From contig JAREIK010002440.1 of the NCBI GenBank assembly GCA_029783825.1, positions 496,001 through 560,000 of the forward strand: a stretch of 64,000 bases of DNA, given 5' to 3'. This stretch comes from Sapria himalayana (lineage: Eukaryota > Streptophyta > Magnoliopsida > Malpighiales > Rafflesiaceae). Of this stretch, positions 24,321-35,569 are shown piece after piece (the first letter of the stretch is position 1; every line of letters starts with the position of its first letter). A program made the translations under genes and the position numbers. The notes beneath the pieces were generated by a model. It ran no database searches. It saw only the letters and a program-made list of their open reading frames with translations, and was not told where the DNA came from.

Positions 24321-24881
24321 GGGGGAATTATGTTTCGGGGCACTCCCCTAGAAATATTTAAAAAATTAAAAATAATCTTATAATATTTTAAAAATAGTTG
24401 CAAAACTCTTAAAAAATTAAAATTTGGGGCACTCTATTACGTTAATCATAGATTACCCTTCATTAATTCATCGACTCTCGCCTTCTCCCATCAGCCCTCT
24501 CTCATCGGTCCTTTCCCAACCATTGACAAGCTTAATGAAGCTCATGTTTGAGCTCCAGGAGTTTATCATCGAGTTCCAATGAGCTTGATGGAACTCTCGG
24601 TCGAGCTAGATGGGCTCCTGTCAGCTCATGGAGCTTGACAACGAGCTCCAATGAGCTCGTTGATGGGTAAGGGTGAGAGCTGATGGAAGAGAGCCAATGA
24701 GAGGGGGCCAATGGAAGAGAGCAAGGGTTGATGAATTAATGAAGGGTGATCTAGGATTAACGTAATAGAGTGTCCCAAATTTTAATTTTTTAACAGTTTG
24801 GTGACTATCTTTTTTAATATTAAAAGATTAGTTTCGATCTTTTAAATATTTTTGGGGCAGTAGCCGAAACATAATTCCCCC
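24321..24881. mobile_element. Mutator-like foldback MITE
   Basis: Starts GGGGGAATTATGTTTCGG and ends with its reverse complement. The two arms pair over roughly 230 bp (shared landmarks ATTAAAATTTGGG(G/A)CACTCTATTACGTTAATC and CACCCTTCATTAATTCATC). Flanked by taataaaat (24312-24320) and taagaaaat (24882-24890), an 8/9 match. Nine-base duplications are typical of Mutator-like elements. 561 bp, no coding capacity. The centre is rich in GAGCTC words that can also pair. Confidence 0.88.
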
Positions 24882-24890
24882 TAAGAAAAT

Positions 24891-26389
24891 TATTGTTGAG
24901 ACATAATTTCAACCATATAACTATTTTCTAAATAATGCAATCTCGTATTACCATATTTTTTTTTGAGTCAATATTGTCTAATATAAAAATAAGAAACATA
25001 AAGTAATCTCTGGATCAAGTACAAAGACAAAGTGCGTGACAATGTCCATGACTACCTATAAGATTCATTGAAACAAGTATTTAGTTGAGAAGATAGAATT
25101 TCAAGTTATTTATCTTATTATTTTTTACTATGATAATCATATAATTAGACAATGAGAATGAGATAACTATCACTTAGTTTTGTTGTTACAGAAAAGATTC
25201 ATAATATGTCATTATAACAACTTATGTTACTATATCTGATTAGCTAGCCAAAATTTTTATGGAGATCTTAAGAATGTATTGCTGCATCACTTTTTCTTTC
25301 AAGTTTAGTGTATTGTATTTTTATGCTTCAACTTAGGCGAGTGTTGTAATATTTTTACTTTTTTATGCCCCTACATTTCTATTTATGTTAGAGATCTTTC
25401 ATTTGGAGTTGTTTATTTTCATAATCCGTCAAAAAAAATTTATAAACCATTTTAGATTTCCTTGAAAGATGCATTTTTAAAAATCCGAACTTTTTAAAAT
25501 CCATTCCAATTTTACACAGGCACTCATATAAACTCTCAATAATTTATTCCCCCTAGTTCCACCAAGTATGCACACATGCATATAGTTCTATTTGTTCTTA
25601 TTTCATATTTTGCATATAAATACATTTCTCCATTGTCAATATATCAAAGCTTTATATAGATAATGAAAATCATGAAATGTACTTTTGTTTATGGCCATAC
25701 TCATATTTTTAATATACTTTTTTTTTGTCTACATTCATCTCTTTGCCCACTTATATTTTTAATATCATATATCCTAAATTTTAATCCCAGGTAAAATATT
25801 ATATGGCCACCATACTCATATAATATTTATCCACATTCCAACTTATCAAGACCATCTAGAAATCTTGTCCACTCAGATGTAATATTTATATAATAAAAAA
25901 TCATATATAATTTTTCATAAAAGTGAAACAAAAGCATTTCTTTCAAAGCATTTTAAACATAGCATAAAATATGTATGTGGTACTTTTTCCAAATTTCAAT
26001 CACTTTCACAATTTTTATACAATTATAACCAAGACCATCTTGAGTTTCAAATGTTATTATATATCTTACACCTAGCTTGCCTTTCTTTTAGAATCACATA
26101 GTTCTTTTAAATGATAATATTTTCAGGAATATCATCTCTCCTATCATAAATTCCAATGGTTTTGTTGTTGACATAATTTCATTCTTTCTTAGATTAGATG
26201 TTCCATTTTTTATATTTCTTCAACTATTTATGGTTTTACTTTTTGCTCTAAATTCCTCCTAGTATGCAAGTGATTTATATTTTTTTCTCTGTAAAAATCA
26301 TATAAATCAATCAATTCGATTATAGGTAACTATTGTTATATGTGAATTATAATGATATAATTATTGAATCCTAGCTTCTTTGAAAGCTT
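24891..26389. other. AT-rich spacer, no gene seen
   Basis: No element ends, coding pattern or RNA gene recognised. Confidence 0.45.
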
Positions 26390-26800
26390 TTCACATAGGC
26401 TAACAATAAATGTTCTAAAATCTAAACAATTCTTTAAGTTTGACTATCTATTTGAAGATGGTACGTGGTGTTCACATTTCAACATGGTTTTCATATCCCA
26501 TTATTATCCTTACTTGAAAGCTGAAATTTATTTGTAAACTCCGTGAGACACTATCAGAATTGGCATTTCGTATAATATCATAATTTCTTGAATATATATA
26601 TCTAAAATAATTCTATCACAAATTTTATTAATATATGTGATTTGAATTTGGGTCTAAGATTTGTTCTAATTTCCACTATAAAATAGATATTGGGTGCAAT
26701 AAATTGGATGACTAATAATGTTCCATTTTAATTTGTTGATTGGTTAGACACCTAGCAAAAAATTTAGCAATCTATACTTTCAAATTTACCCATGGGTACA
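26390..26800 (-). pseudogene. Possible Ty3/gypsy integrase relic
   Basis: The minus strand around 26440-26580 gives SDSVSRSLQINFSFQ...MGYENHVEM.TPRTIF. This resembles the integrase stretch around the second catalytic Asp (SDRD..FTS.FW....MGT...MST.YHPQTDGQ). Stops and substitutions are many. A weak call based on spacing of a few residues. Confidence 0.35.
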
Positions 26801-26810
26801 ACTTCTTAAT

Positions 26811-26814
<4 letters not shown>

Positions 26815-26845
<31 letters not shown>
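26815..26845. repeat. (AC)n microsatellite
   Basis: Perfect AC run. Confidence 0.9.
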
Positions 26846-26849
<4 letters not shown>

Positions 26850-27035
26850 ATAAAGTTACATTTAATCTTTTTCCATTATTCAAGTCTGAAACACATAGTT
26901 ATTTGAGTCACACATGTTTACTATGCATTGCAATATTATGAAATAGAAATTTATTTTTCTTCATTCTTCAACTTTCAACAGTGTTGACATTGCTATTAGG
27001 TTAAATAATAATATAGCTTCTCCTTTCTTTATTAT

Positions 27036-27310
27036 CACTACAAGAAAAATCCCAAATAGTTAGAGAAAATTTCCTAGCTAAATGGGAGTTTTTCATCGCT
27101 AAATTGGATATAACGACGGATTAATGACGTAACTTTTCACAAGATAAAGTGCTTGTCGCTAAAAATTAACGAAAGAAAAAAATCCATAGCTAAAAAATAT
27201 TAGTGGCAAAAAATTCCTTAGCTAAGATAATAATTTTCTAGCTAATTTTGGTCTTAATTTGAAGCTCCAGAAAATTCCCTAGCTAAATTAGCAAGGAGAA
27301 AATTCATAGT
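27036..27310. repeat. CACTA left subterminal repeat region
   Basis: Repeated, partly inverted short words around CTAGCTAAA and (A/T)CGCTAAA(T/A)T, e.g. TTTCCTAGCTAAATGGG, TTCATCGCTAAATTGG, CCCTAGCTAAATTAGC. Similar words fill 43680-44237 and 10801-11040. Expected binding sites for the CACTA accessory protein (inference). Confidence 0.7.
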
Positions 27311-27536
27311 TATTTTCATTCCAAAACTATTTTCACTATTTTATTTTTTTTTTCAAAAATTTAATTAAATAATTTTGTCTTTATATTAAATTGAATAAAA
27401 ACATAAACTATAAATGATAAATTATAATAAACAAAAATTAAAATCAGTTAATAAATTATTCTGATACAATATTTTACATAGTTAAAACAAAAATATAATA
27501 AAATATTATTACATCTTATTTATTAATGTATCTAAT

Positions 27537-27858
27537 TGTTGTTTAAGAACAACAATTCCTTGTTAAAACAAGGAATTCTTAAGAACAATAAGCACAGAAC
27601 AGAGAAGATGAGTATAAGAGAAGAGAGGAAGACGAGAGTCGAGCGTAGCAGCAGGAAACCAAGTAATTAATCAATAAAAAAATAATGTTCGGCAGCTAGG
27701 TCAAGAAAAAAATGAGTTTATATATCCCTTCTAATAATTGAAATAAAGAAAATATTAAAAAAAAAACTTTACAGCTACATATTCAATAAATGCTCATTAA
27801 GGGCTTAATAGTCATTTTACTCTAAGCCCGCTCAACTTAAACGAATAGCCCATCAACA
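27537..27858 (-). repeat. Copia 3' LTR
   Basis: On the minus strand begins TGTTGATGGGC and ends CTTAAACAACA. Confidence 0.92.
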
Positions 27859-27861
27859 GTC

Positions 27862-30800
27862 CCCCCAATTCGATGTAGTTGAGATCAGACCAATCTTTTC
27901 TCTCAAGAAGACCAGCTTTTCTCTAGGCAGGGACTTCGTAAATATATCGGCCACTTGTTCTTCGGTCCTGCAAAAAACCAATTTAACTTCATTAGATTCA
28001 ATTGCATCCTTAATGAAGTGATATTTTAAGCCTATGTGTTTAGTTTGATAATGCATTACTATATCACTCGCAATAGATATAGTCGATTGATTATCACACT
28101 GAATTTTTGTTGGATGTTTTTGAGGTTTATCTAAATCACCCAAAAGTTTTCTAAGCCACAAGGCTTGGGAGGTTGCAAATGAAGCTGAAACATATTCATC
28201 TTCAATAGTAGACAGGGCTACGGTTGATTATTTCTTGGATTGTCAAGAAACAGCCACAGTTCCTAAGTTAAACACATATCCATAGGTACTTTTGTAATCC
28301 TCTAGATTTCCTCCCCAATCACTATCACAGTAACCAATAATTTCTGTATGGTTAATTTTGTGGTATTTCAGACATAAATTAATTGTGCCTTTAAGATACC
28401 TCAATATCCTTTTGGCAGCACTTAAATGTATGTGATTTGGACAATGCATAAATCGTGACAACAGGTGAACATAATATACAATATCAGGTCTGGTTGCTGA
28501 TGCATACAACAAGCTTCCAATTAAGCTTCTGTATGTCTTTTTTATTTACTGGTTTTCCTTGAGCTGAAAGTAATTTTTGGTTTGCTTCCAAGGGGGTAGA
28601 TATAGGCATGCAGTCACTCATTCCAAAACTTTTCAGCAATAGTTTAATGTATGTAATTTGAGAAATGGACACATAATTTGTGTCTAGAGTTATTTCAAGT
28701 CCTAAGAATTGTTTTAGATTTCCTAGGTCTGACATTTCATACTTAGTTTCCATTTCTCTTTTAAAGTTATTTATTAATTCAATTTTATTGCTTGTAAAAA
28801 TAATATCATCCACATATAAAGAAACAATTAAAATTCCAGAATGCTTATCTCTTTTAATATAGAGTGTAGGCTCACTCTTACTTCTGCTGAATCATTGATT
28901 CAGAAAGTAGGAATTAATTTGTTGATACCAAGTACGAGGAGCTTGTTTCAACCCATACAAAGCCTTATTTAATCTATAAACACAGTGTTCACTCCCCTTT
29001 TTTACAAACCCATGGGGTTGTTCTACATAGATTTCTTCCTTTAGTCTTCCATTTAGGAAGGCTGACTTTATGTCTAATTGGAATAAATTCCAGCATTTCT
29101 GTCCAGCTAAGGCTATTAAAAGCCTTATGGTTTCTAACCTTGCTACTAGAGCAAAGGTTTCATGGTAGTCTATTCTGAGTTTTTGTGAGTAGCCTTTAGC
29201 TACCAATCGAGCCTTATATACAGGCTGATTTGAATTCGATTTAGTCTTAATTCTATAAATCCACTTAACACCTATGTTGCGTTTATTTGGGGGTAAGTCC
29301 ACTAAAGTATAAGTGTAATTTTTTTCAATGACAGACATTTCTGTCTGCATCGCTTCGATCCAGAATTGATGTTTTACAGCCTCTTCATAGTTGAGTGACT
29401 CAACTAAGGCGTAATTACATCTCTGGTAAATATCCGTTAAGTCTTTATATTTAACAGGAGTTATTTTATTTGGTTCAGTCACATATTCAGAATTAGGTGA
29501 GGAATTACAACTATATTCAGAAACAGATTTAGACTTGCATTCAGAAGAAAAATCAGAAGAAAACTCAGAAGAAAAATCAGAGAGTGAGCTGAAATCATAC
29601 CTTGGAGCGCTTATTAATTTATTGCTAGCTACAGCATCTTCTGTACAACCATTTTTAGTTCCAGAATTTATTTCATTCAAACTTTCAACCCACTTACTAT
29701 TTTCATCAATTAGAATGTCTCTACTCACTAGAAATGACTTAGTTTCTGGTGAATACAGTCTGTAACCCTTAGATTGCAGACTGTATCCAACTAAGATGTA
29801 CTTAAGACTCTTTGAGTCTAGTTTGGTCCTTTGTGCACTTGGTATATGGGTGTAACAAATACTCCCGAATACCCTTAAATGTTTGACATTTGGTTTCCTT
29901 CTAGTTCAGGCTTGCACTGGAGTAAGGTTTTCCAGTACTTTGGTAGGGCATCTATTGAGCAGATACACTTATGTGTTCACTGCCTCTGCCCAAAAGGTTT
30001 TTGGTAAACCTTTCTCATTTAGAAGTGATCTGGCCATTTCCATTATAGTTCTGTTTTTTCTCTCCACAACTCCATTTTGTTTTGGTGAGTAGGTAGTGGT
30101 CAACTGCCTAGCTATTCCTTTAAGTTCACAAAAATTTGTGAATTTTTGAGAGAGGAATTCACCTCCTCTATTTGTTCTAAGTGTTTTTACACTTAGTCCA
30201 GATTGTCTTTCGACAAGTGATAGGAGCTTCTTGAAGCATTCAATTGCCTCAGACTTGTGCTTCAAGAAGAACACCCTGTCTTGTGCAATCATCAATAAAC
30301 AGTAGAAAGTAACTACTGTTACCTAATGATTTCACTGACATGAGACCACATATGTCAGCATGCAGTAGTTCTAAAGGCATGGAAGCTTTCCAGGCAGAGT
30401 GCTTTGGTAAATTCTTTCTAGTTTGTTTTCCTAGTGAGCACTCTTCACATATAGAGGTAGGTATTGCAAGGTTTGAAGGCACTCCTTTTATAAAATTATT
30501 TTGAAAAATGTTTTTTAGGTCTAAATAATTTAAATGCCCAAACCTTCTGTGCCAGAGAGAAGTTACAGATTGGACATTCATTGATAATGCCCTATCTGTT
30601 CTCTCAGCAAATGTCAGTGGAAAACTTCTTCCACTTGACATCTTTACTATCCATGAGGGTTGATCACTTCCATGATCAAATATTTCACACATGTTATTCT
30701 CAAATGACAGTTTATAACCTTTTTCAATTAACTGGTCAACACTTAATAAATTCTGGTCCAAGGCAGGAACCAGAAGTATATCTTTTATGAATTTCATTCC

Positions 30801-31985
30801 AGAGCAGGTGGGTACTGCCACTCTGCCCTTGGCTTGCGCCTGAACTAATTCACCATTGCCCAATTTGAGTTGTGAATTTACCACTGGAAGTAAATTCACA
30901 AATATTTCCTTATTTCCAGACATATGGTTTGAGAAACTAGTGTCCAGAAACCATGTATTTATTGAAGATATATTTTCTATTTCATTTGCATAAAACATAT
31001 GTTCTACAGAGGCTACTCACTCTGTAAAACCAGCATTCTGTTTGGAGATGCTTTTATAGTTCTTCGAATTATGCCCAAACCTTTTATAGTTTTGGCATTG
31101 ATTCTGTTTTCGAAACCAACACTCAGTCGCAGTGTGGTTTAATCTCTTGCATATATTGCAAGAGACAGGTTGGTCTTTAAGTGAGTCATTAGAGAGAGTA
31201 GAAGAAGAGCCAATTTTAATTTTATTTTTGTTTTTATTTTTAAACCCATACCTTTGACAGCTTCTCTTACTCCTCATGTCTCTGGATTGATTTTCATCCT
31301 TGTTGGAATTGTCCTCCCATCTTGACTGCATTGCAGTTTCTCTAGAACTTTCTGCCCTCTTCAATAATCGGCTTTCGTATGATTTTAATGAACTCAGAAC
31401 TTGCTGGATTGAAAGCTTTGATAAATCCTTGGTTTTTTATATCACTGCCACAATGACATCAAATTTATCAGACATACAGATTAGTAATTTCTCAACTAAT
31501 CGAGTCTCAGAGATGTCTTCTCCCTGAATCTTAAGTTGATTAACTATATCAAGGAACTGAGTTGAAAACTCAGTAAGAGAATCTGAGTTTTTCATACTCA
31601 GATTCTCGAAATCTTTTCTCAAGGAGTGCAGAAGAGCTCCTCGAGCCTTCTTATCTTCTTGGTATTCCTCGATTAGGAGGTCCAAAGCCTCCTTGGCTTG
31701 AGTACAGCCAAGTAATCGGGGAAATATTACATTACTCACCCCATGTTGGATGAAGAGTAATGCTTTGGCATTTAATTTTCGTAATTCCTTCACTTGTAAC
31801 AAATCTTTACCTTCTAGAATAAAGAAATTTGGGGCTTCTATATATCCAGAAACCATAATTTTCCATATATCCTGGGAGATAAATAATATTCTCATTTTAA
31901 CAAGCCAGTAATCAATATTTTCACCATCAAACAAGGGAATAGGAATTGATCCCGAGTTTGATGAGTTTTGACCTTTTGAAAACAT
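27862..31985 (-). pseudogene. Copia gag-pol polyprotein, broken
   Basis: The most likely start is the ATG at 31985 (MFSKGQ...), followed by copia gag with LFDGENIDYWLVKM. A zinc knuckle CNICKRLNHTATEC follows near 31150-31110, with a degenerate second knuckle. The protease region reads LDTSFSNHMSG where the family has LD(S/T)GCSNHM, so the catalytic DSG/DTG is lost. Integrase: zinc motif ending CEECSLGK, core HADICG; the second catalytic Asp is changed (LRTNRGGEF for LRTDRGGEF). RT: VKWIYRIK...KARLVAKGY, FLNGRLKEEIYVEQP, and intact YVDD near 28811. RNase H: CDNQS and ADIFTKSLP. Damage: in-frame stops at 31437, 31017, 29969, about 29910, 28892 and around 28230-28245; frameshifts near 30270 and 28520. 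Not functional. Confidence 0.93.
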
Positions 31986-32227
31986 ATTAATTTTAAAGAA
32001 CAACTTGAAAAATTTTGAACAGAATGTTAGGGTTTTGTAAAAAATAGGTTTTAAAACCCACAAAACCTTTAGATCTTAGTAGATCTGGTCAGATCTATGC
32101 TAAATCTTAAGAAATTTGTGAAAATAATTAGGTTTTTCAGAGAACGCCTAATCTGGAGAAATTAGATTTGAATAATATTCAAAAATAATCTCGATCTCAG
32201 TTAGGAAACGATGCTCTGATACCAGAA

Positions 32228-32547
32228 TATTGTTTAAGAACAACAATTCCTTGTTAAAACAAGGAATTCGTAAGAACGATAAGCACAGAATAGAGAAGAT
32301 GAGTAGAAGAGAAGAGAGGAAGATTTGAGTCGAGCGCAGCAGCAGGAAACCATGTAATCAATCAATGAAAAAATAATGTTCGACAACTAGGTCAAGAAAA
32401 AAAGGAGTTTATATATCCCTTCTAATAATTGAAACAAAGAAAATATTAAAAAAAAATTTACAGCTACATATTCAATAAATGCTCATTAAGGGCTTAATAG
32501 TCATTTTACTTTAAGCCCGCTCAACTTAAACGAACAGCCCATCAACA
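32228..32547 (-). repeat. Copia 5' LTR
   Basis: Partner of 27537-27858. Its last bases are CTTAAACAATA, so the terminal CA has become TA. Followed by the Met-tRNA type primer-binding site. Confidence 0.92.
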
Positions 32548-32552
32548 CTAAT

Positions 32553-32730
32553 GACAGTGTATAAAGTATAATATATTCGTGAAATTGACATTACTTTCTC
32601 TCCCCCTCCTCCGGTCACCATCTTTTTACTGTGACAAAGCTGTCCTGGTCGTGCCGCATTATTTCTAGTGACAAATCCCTTCACTTCTACAAGCTTCGTA
32701 TGGAGAATATTGTGGTATCATATTTGTACG
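32553..32730. repeat. Unit 1 of a diverged tandem repeat (about 1.4 kb period)
   Basis: Together with 27470-27531 (split off by the copia insertion) this matches 33898-34190. Shared: GTTAAAA(C/T)AAAAATATAATA, ATAAAGTATAAT(A/C)TATTCGTGAAATT, TCTACAAGCTTC, ACCAGTCAATCAAATCAAA. After removing the copia element the copies are about 1412 bp apart. The core is less AT-rich than its surroundings. On the minus strand both copies share a reading KLVE..GF.TR....R.G.LC.S.KMV.GG.G, possibly an old exon, not recognised. Confidence 0.6.
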
Positions 32731-32929
32731 AAATTTTAACCAGTCAATCAAATCAAAATAATTTAATAAAAAAAGTTATGTTTAGATAAATATATAATAC
32801 TATAGTATATATATATATTTATACTATAGTGTATATATACATATATACTAGCATTTCACTAGTTACATATATTACAGTAGTATTATATGTACATTTAATT
32901 TAAGTATATAAATAAATATAAACTATAGT

Positions 32930-33395
32930 ATTATATGTACTTATATACTGAGTATATATGTACATATATTGTAGTATATATGTAGATATACTGAGTATAT
33001 ACGCACATATATACTGAGTATATACGTAAATACATACTCAATATATACGTACACATATACTCGGTATATACGTACATATATACTCGGTATGTACGTACAC
33101 ATATACTCGGTATATACGTACATATATACTCGGTATGTATGTACACATATACTCAATATGTACGTACACATATACTCGGTATATACGTACATATATACTC
33201 GGTACGTACATATATATATACTCGGTATGTACGTACGTATATACTTGGTATGTACGTACATATATACTCAATATGTACGTACATATATACTCGATATATA
33301 CACACATATATACTCAGTTTATACGTACTTATATACTCGATATATACATACATATATACTCAATATATACATACAAATGTATTATAGTATATATG
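32930..33395. repeat. 24-bp minisatellite (TATATACTCGGTATRTACGTACA type)
   Basis: About 18-20 units of a 23-24 bp repeat with core ACTCGGTAT(A/G)TACGTACA. Because 24 is a multiple of three and the unit lacks stops in several frames, long Tyr/Ile/His/Val-rich ORFs appear on both strands. They are not genes. Confidence 0.9.
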
Positions 33396-33554
33396 TATGT
33401 AAATACTACAGTGTTATATGTACATATTTATCATCACATAGCCTCAGATGCTTCAAAACTACAACAAATTAGTATTATCCCATTTATACTTCACAAAGAT
33501 GATATAAAACTTCACTATCAACATAAATAAGAAATGCGAAAATTATTTAAGTTA

Positions 33555-33830
33555 AGGAAAATATCTCTGAAAACTCATAGAGGAAAACATGGAAGACAAG
33601 TCATGAGCCAGGCTTGGCACATCAAAGTTCGCATCTTCCCTCCCCACAACAAGTATTCTCTTTCGGTCCTAAGGCCTATAAGAGTGTTTATTTGCCCCGC
33701 CATGACTGAGCTGACAAGCTAACAAAAGAACTGGCAGTTGAAATAGAGACTGATCATCAGTAGCAATGACCATCAACAAATCAATAAGAAACTTGAACAT
33801 AGAAAAATGGAGCACTCCACCATGCTCATG
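33555..33830 (-). pseudogene. Unrecognised coding-like fragment
   Basis: The minus strand reads about 90 codons with one stop: AHEHGGVLHFSMFKFLIDLL, then MVIATDDQSLFQLPVLLLAC, a stop (near 33670), then KRILVVGREDANFDVPSLAH. Base composition is markedly less AT-rich than the neighbourhood. I do not recognise the protein. It has the orientation of the EPL1-type exons but matches no part of EPL1 that I know, so it may come from a different captured gene or be chance. Confidence 0.35.
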
Positions 33831-33897
33831 TGCAACTCAAGATGTTGAAAATATTTTTTGTATAATAATATTGAATAACTGCAGTCTACGCAACCCT

Positions 33898-34190
33898 TGT
33901 TTTACATAGTTAAAATAAAAATATAATAATATTTTATTACATCTTCTTCATCAATATATATAACACATTGCATAAAGTATAATCTATTCGTGAAATTAAT
34001 GTTGCTTTTTCTCCCCCAGCTCCTCCGATGACCATCTTTCTGCTGCAACAAAGTTATCCTAGTCGCGACACATCATGTCTAGTGAAAAATCCATTCTCTT
34101 CTACAAGCTTCTCATAAAAAATATTGCGATACCATATATGTACGAAAATTAAACCAGTCAATCAAATCAAAGTAAATAAATAAATAAAGT
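33898..34190. repeat. Unit 2 of the diverged tandem repeat
   Basis: Partner of 27470-27531 plus 32553-32730. It preserves the uninterrupted version of the copia target region. Confidence 0.6.
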
Positions 34191-34199
34191 TATATTTTG

Positions 34200-34715
34200 A
34201 TAAATATATAATACTTCAATATATATGTACATATATACTGTAGTATATATGTACATATATACTAGCATTTCACTAGTTACATATAATACTACAATATATA
34301 TGTACATATATACCATTATATATGTACATATTACCGGTATATATGTACATATACACTGTAGTATATATGTACATACATATTACAGTGTATATTTATAAAC
34401 TAGTAAATATGTACATATACATATATACTAGTATGTATGTATATGTACATATATACCAATATATATGTACATAAATACTGGTATATATGTACATATACAC
34501 TGTAGTGTATATATACATATACTGAGTATATATGTACATATAAATGCTTGTACATATATACCAGTATATATGTTTATGTACATTTATACCAATATATATG
34601 TACATATATACTGGTATATATGTACAAGCATTTATATGTACATATATACTGAGTATATGTACATATACACTATATTGTTTATGTACATATACATATATAT
34701 TGGTATATATGTACA
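34200..34715. repeat. TATATGTACATATATAC-type minisatellite
   Basis: Irregular array of 20-26 bp units with core TATATGTACATATATACTG/ACC. Related in composition to the 32930-33395 array but lacking its CGGTAT core. ORFs here are repeat readings. Confidence 0.85.
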
Positions 34716-34810
34716 ATTATTTACATAAAGTAGAGCGTAAACATTCATTTAGAGCATGAACATCAAACAACTAGATATTATGTCATAAGCATTAAAAAAA
34801 GAACAAACAC

Positions 34811-34861
34811 CTTAACCAGGGCTATAAAAATCATCTTTATTTGTTCAAAATTGTGTCAAAC
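34811..34861 (-). pseudogene. EPL1-type exon, tandem copy 1
   Basis: Minus strand: acceptor-like TTTGTAG|, exactly 51 bp, then donor-like |GTGTTTG. Reads V*HNFEQIKMIFIALVK, matching the exon that follows SFEKLRQ in plant Enhancer-of-polycomb-like proteins (VRRNLDQAKTILEALIK, from memory of the family). One stop at codon 2. Confidence 0.6.
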
Positions 34862-35136
34862 CTACAAACGCAAGGCACAATAAATTTGCAACTAGATTTT
34901 ACAGGATGAAAGTTCAATACATACATACATACATACATACATACATGGATACATACATACATACATACATACATGGATACATACATACATGGATATGTAC
35001 ATGCATATATGACATCATTCTTTTTCTCTTCCCTCTACAAGTATTTACATAAAGTAGAGCGTAAATATCCTTTATGGAGCATGAACATCAAGCAACTAGA
35101 TATTCTGTAATATGCATAAAAAAAAGGAACAAACAC

Positions 35137-35187
35137 TTTAACTAGGGCTGCAAAAATTATCTTTGTTTGTTCAAAATTGCCTCGAAC
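35137..35187 (-). pseudogene. EPL1-type exon, tandem copy 2
   Basis: The best of the three: VRGNFEQTKIIFAALVK, no stop, 9 of 17 residues identical to the family exon and most others conservative. The donor AAA|GTGTTTG is kept; the acceptor AG has become AA. Confidence 0.65.
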
Positions 35188-35435
35188 TTGCAAACACAAG
35201 GCACAAGAAATTTGCAACTAGATTTTACAGGATGAAAGTTCAATACATACATACATACATACATACATACATGGATACATACATACATGGATACGTACAA
35301 ACATATATGACTTCATTCTTTTTCTCTTCCCTCTACAAGTATTTACATAAAGTAGAGAGTAAATAACCATTATGGAGCATGAACATCAAACAGCTAGATA
35401 TTCTATCATAAGCATTAAAAAAAAGGAACAAACAT

Positions 35436-35486
35436 CTTAACCAGGGCTGTAAAAAACATTTTTGTTTGTTCGAAATTACATCAAAC
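35436..35486 (-). pseudogene. EPL1-type exon, tandem copy 3
   Basis: Acceptor TTTCCAG| kept, 51 bp, reads V*CNFEQTKMFFTALVK, donor GT changed to AT. In gene order this copy is the first one after exon B at 39798-39851. Confidence 0.6.
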
Positions 35487-35569
35487 CTGGAAACACAAGG
35501 CACAATAAATTTGTAACTAGATTTTACAGGATGAAAGTTCAATACATACATACATGGATACACACCCAC

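Larger units (their letters stand above)
27537..32547 (-). mobile_element. Ty1/copia retrotransposon, complete length, defective
   Basis: LTRs at 27537-27858 and 32228-32547; 5-bp target duplication ctaat at 27532-27536 and 32548-32552. On the minus strand the primer-binding site TGGTATCAGAGC follows the 5' LTR (about 32214-32225), and the polypurine tract AATTGGGGGGAC precedes the 3' LTR (27859-27870). Order gag, protease, integrase, RT, RNase H shows copia. The LTRs differ at roughly 17 places by eye (about 5%). The target sequence on either side corresponds to an uninterrupted version near 33900-34000, which confirms the insertion. Confidence 0.95.
34719..35565 (-). repeat. Three tandem copies of a unit of about 300 bp, each with one exon-like segment
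   Basis: Each unit begins ATTTACATAAAGTAGAG (34719, 35043, 35341) and runs through TGCAACTAGATTTTACAGGATGAAAG into (CATA)n; spacings are 324 and 298 bp. Differences in length come mostly from the (CATA)n tract. Each unit carries one 51-bp exon-like segment on the minus strand (see the three separate entries). Confidence 0.9.

Noticed and set aside
32930..33395. CRISPR-like array
   Set aside because: Units are contiguous without unique spacers and the context is a plant nuclear genome.
32931..34759. ORFs up to 131 codons on both strands with MYVHIYSVYTYIY-type repeats
   Set aside because: Direct translation of the 24-bp minisatellite and TATATGTAC arrays; open in several frames at once.
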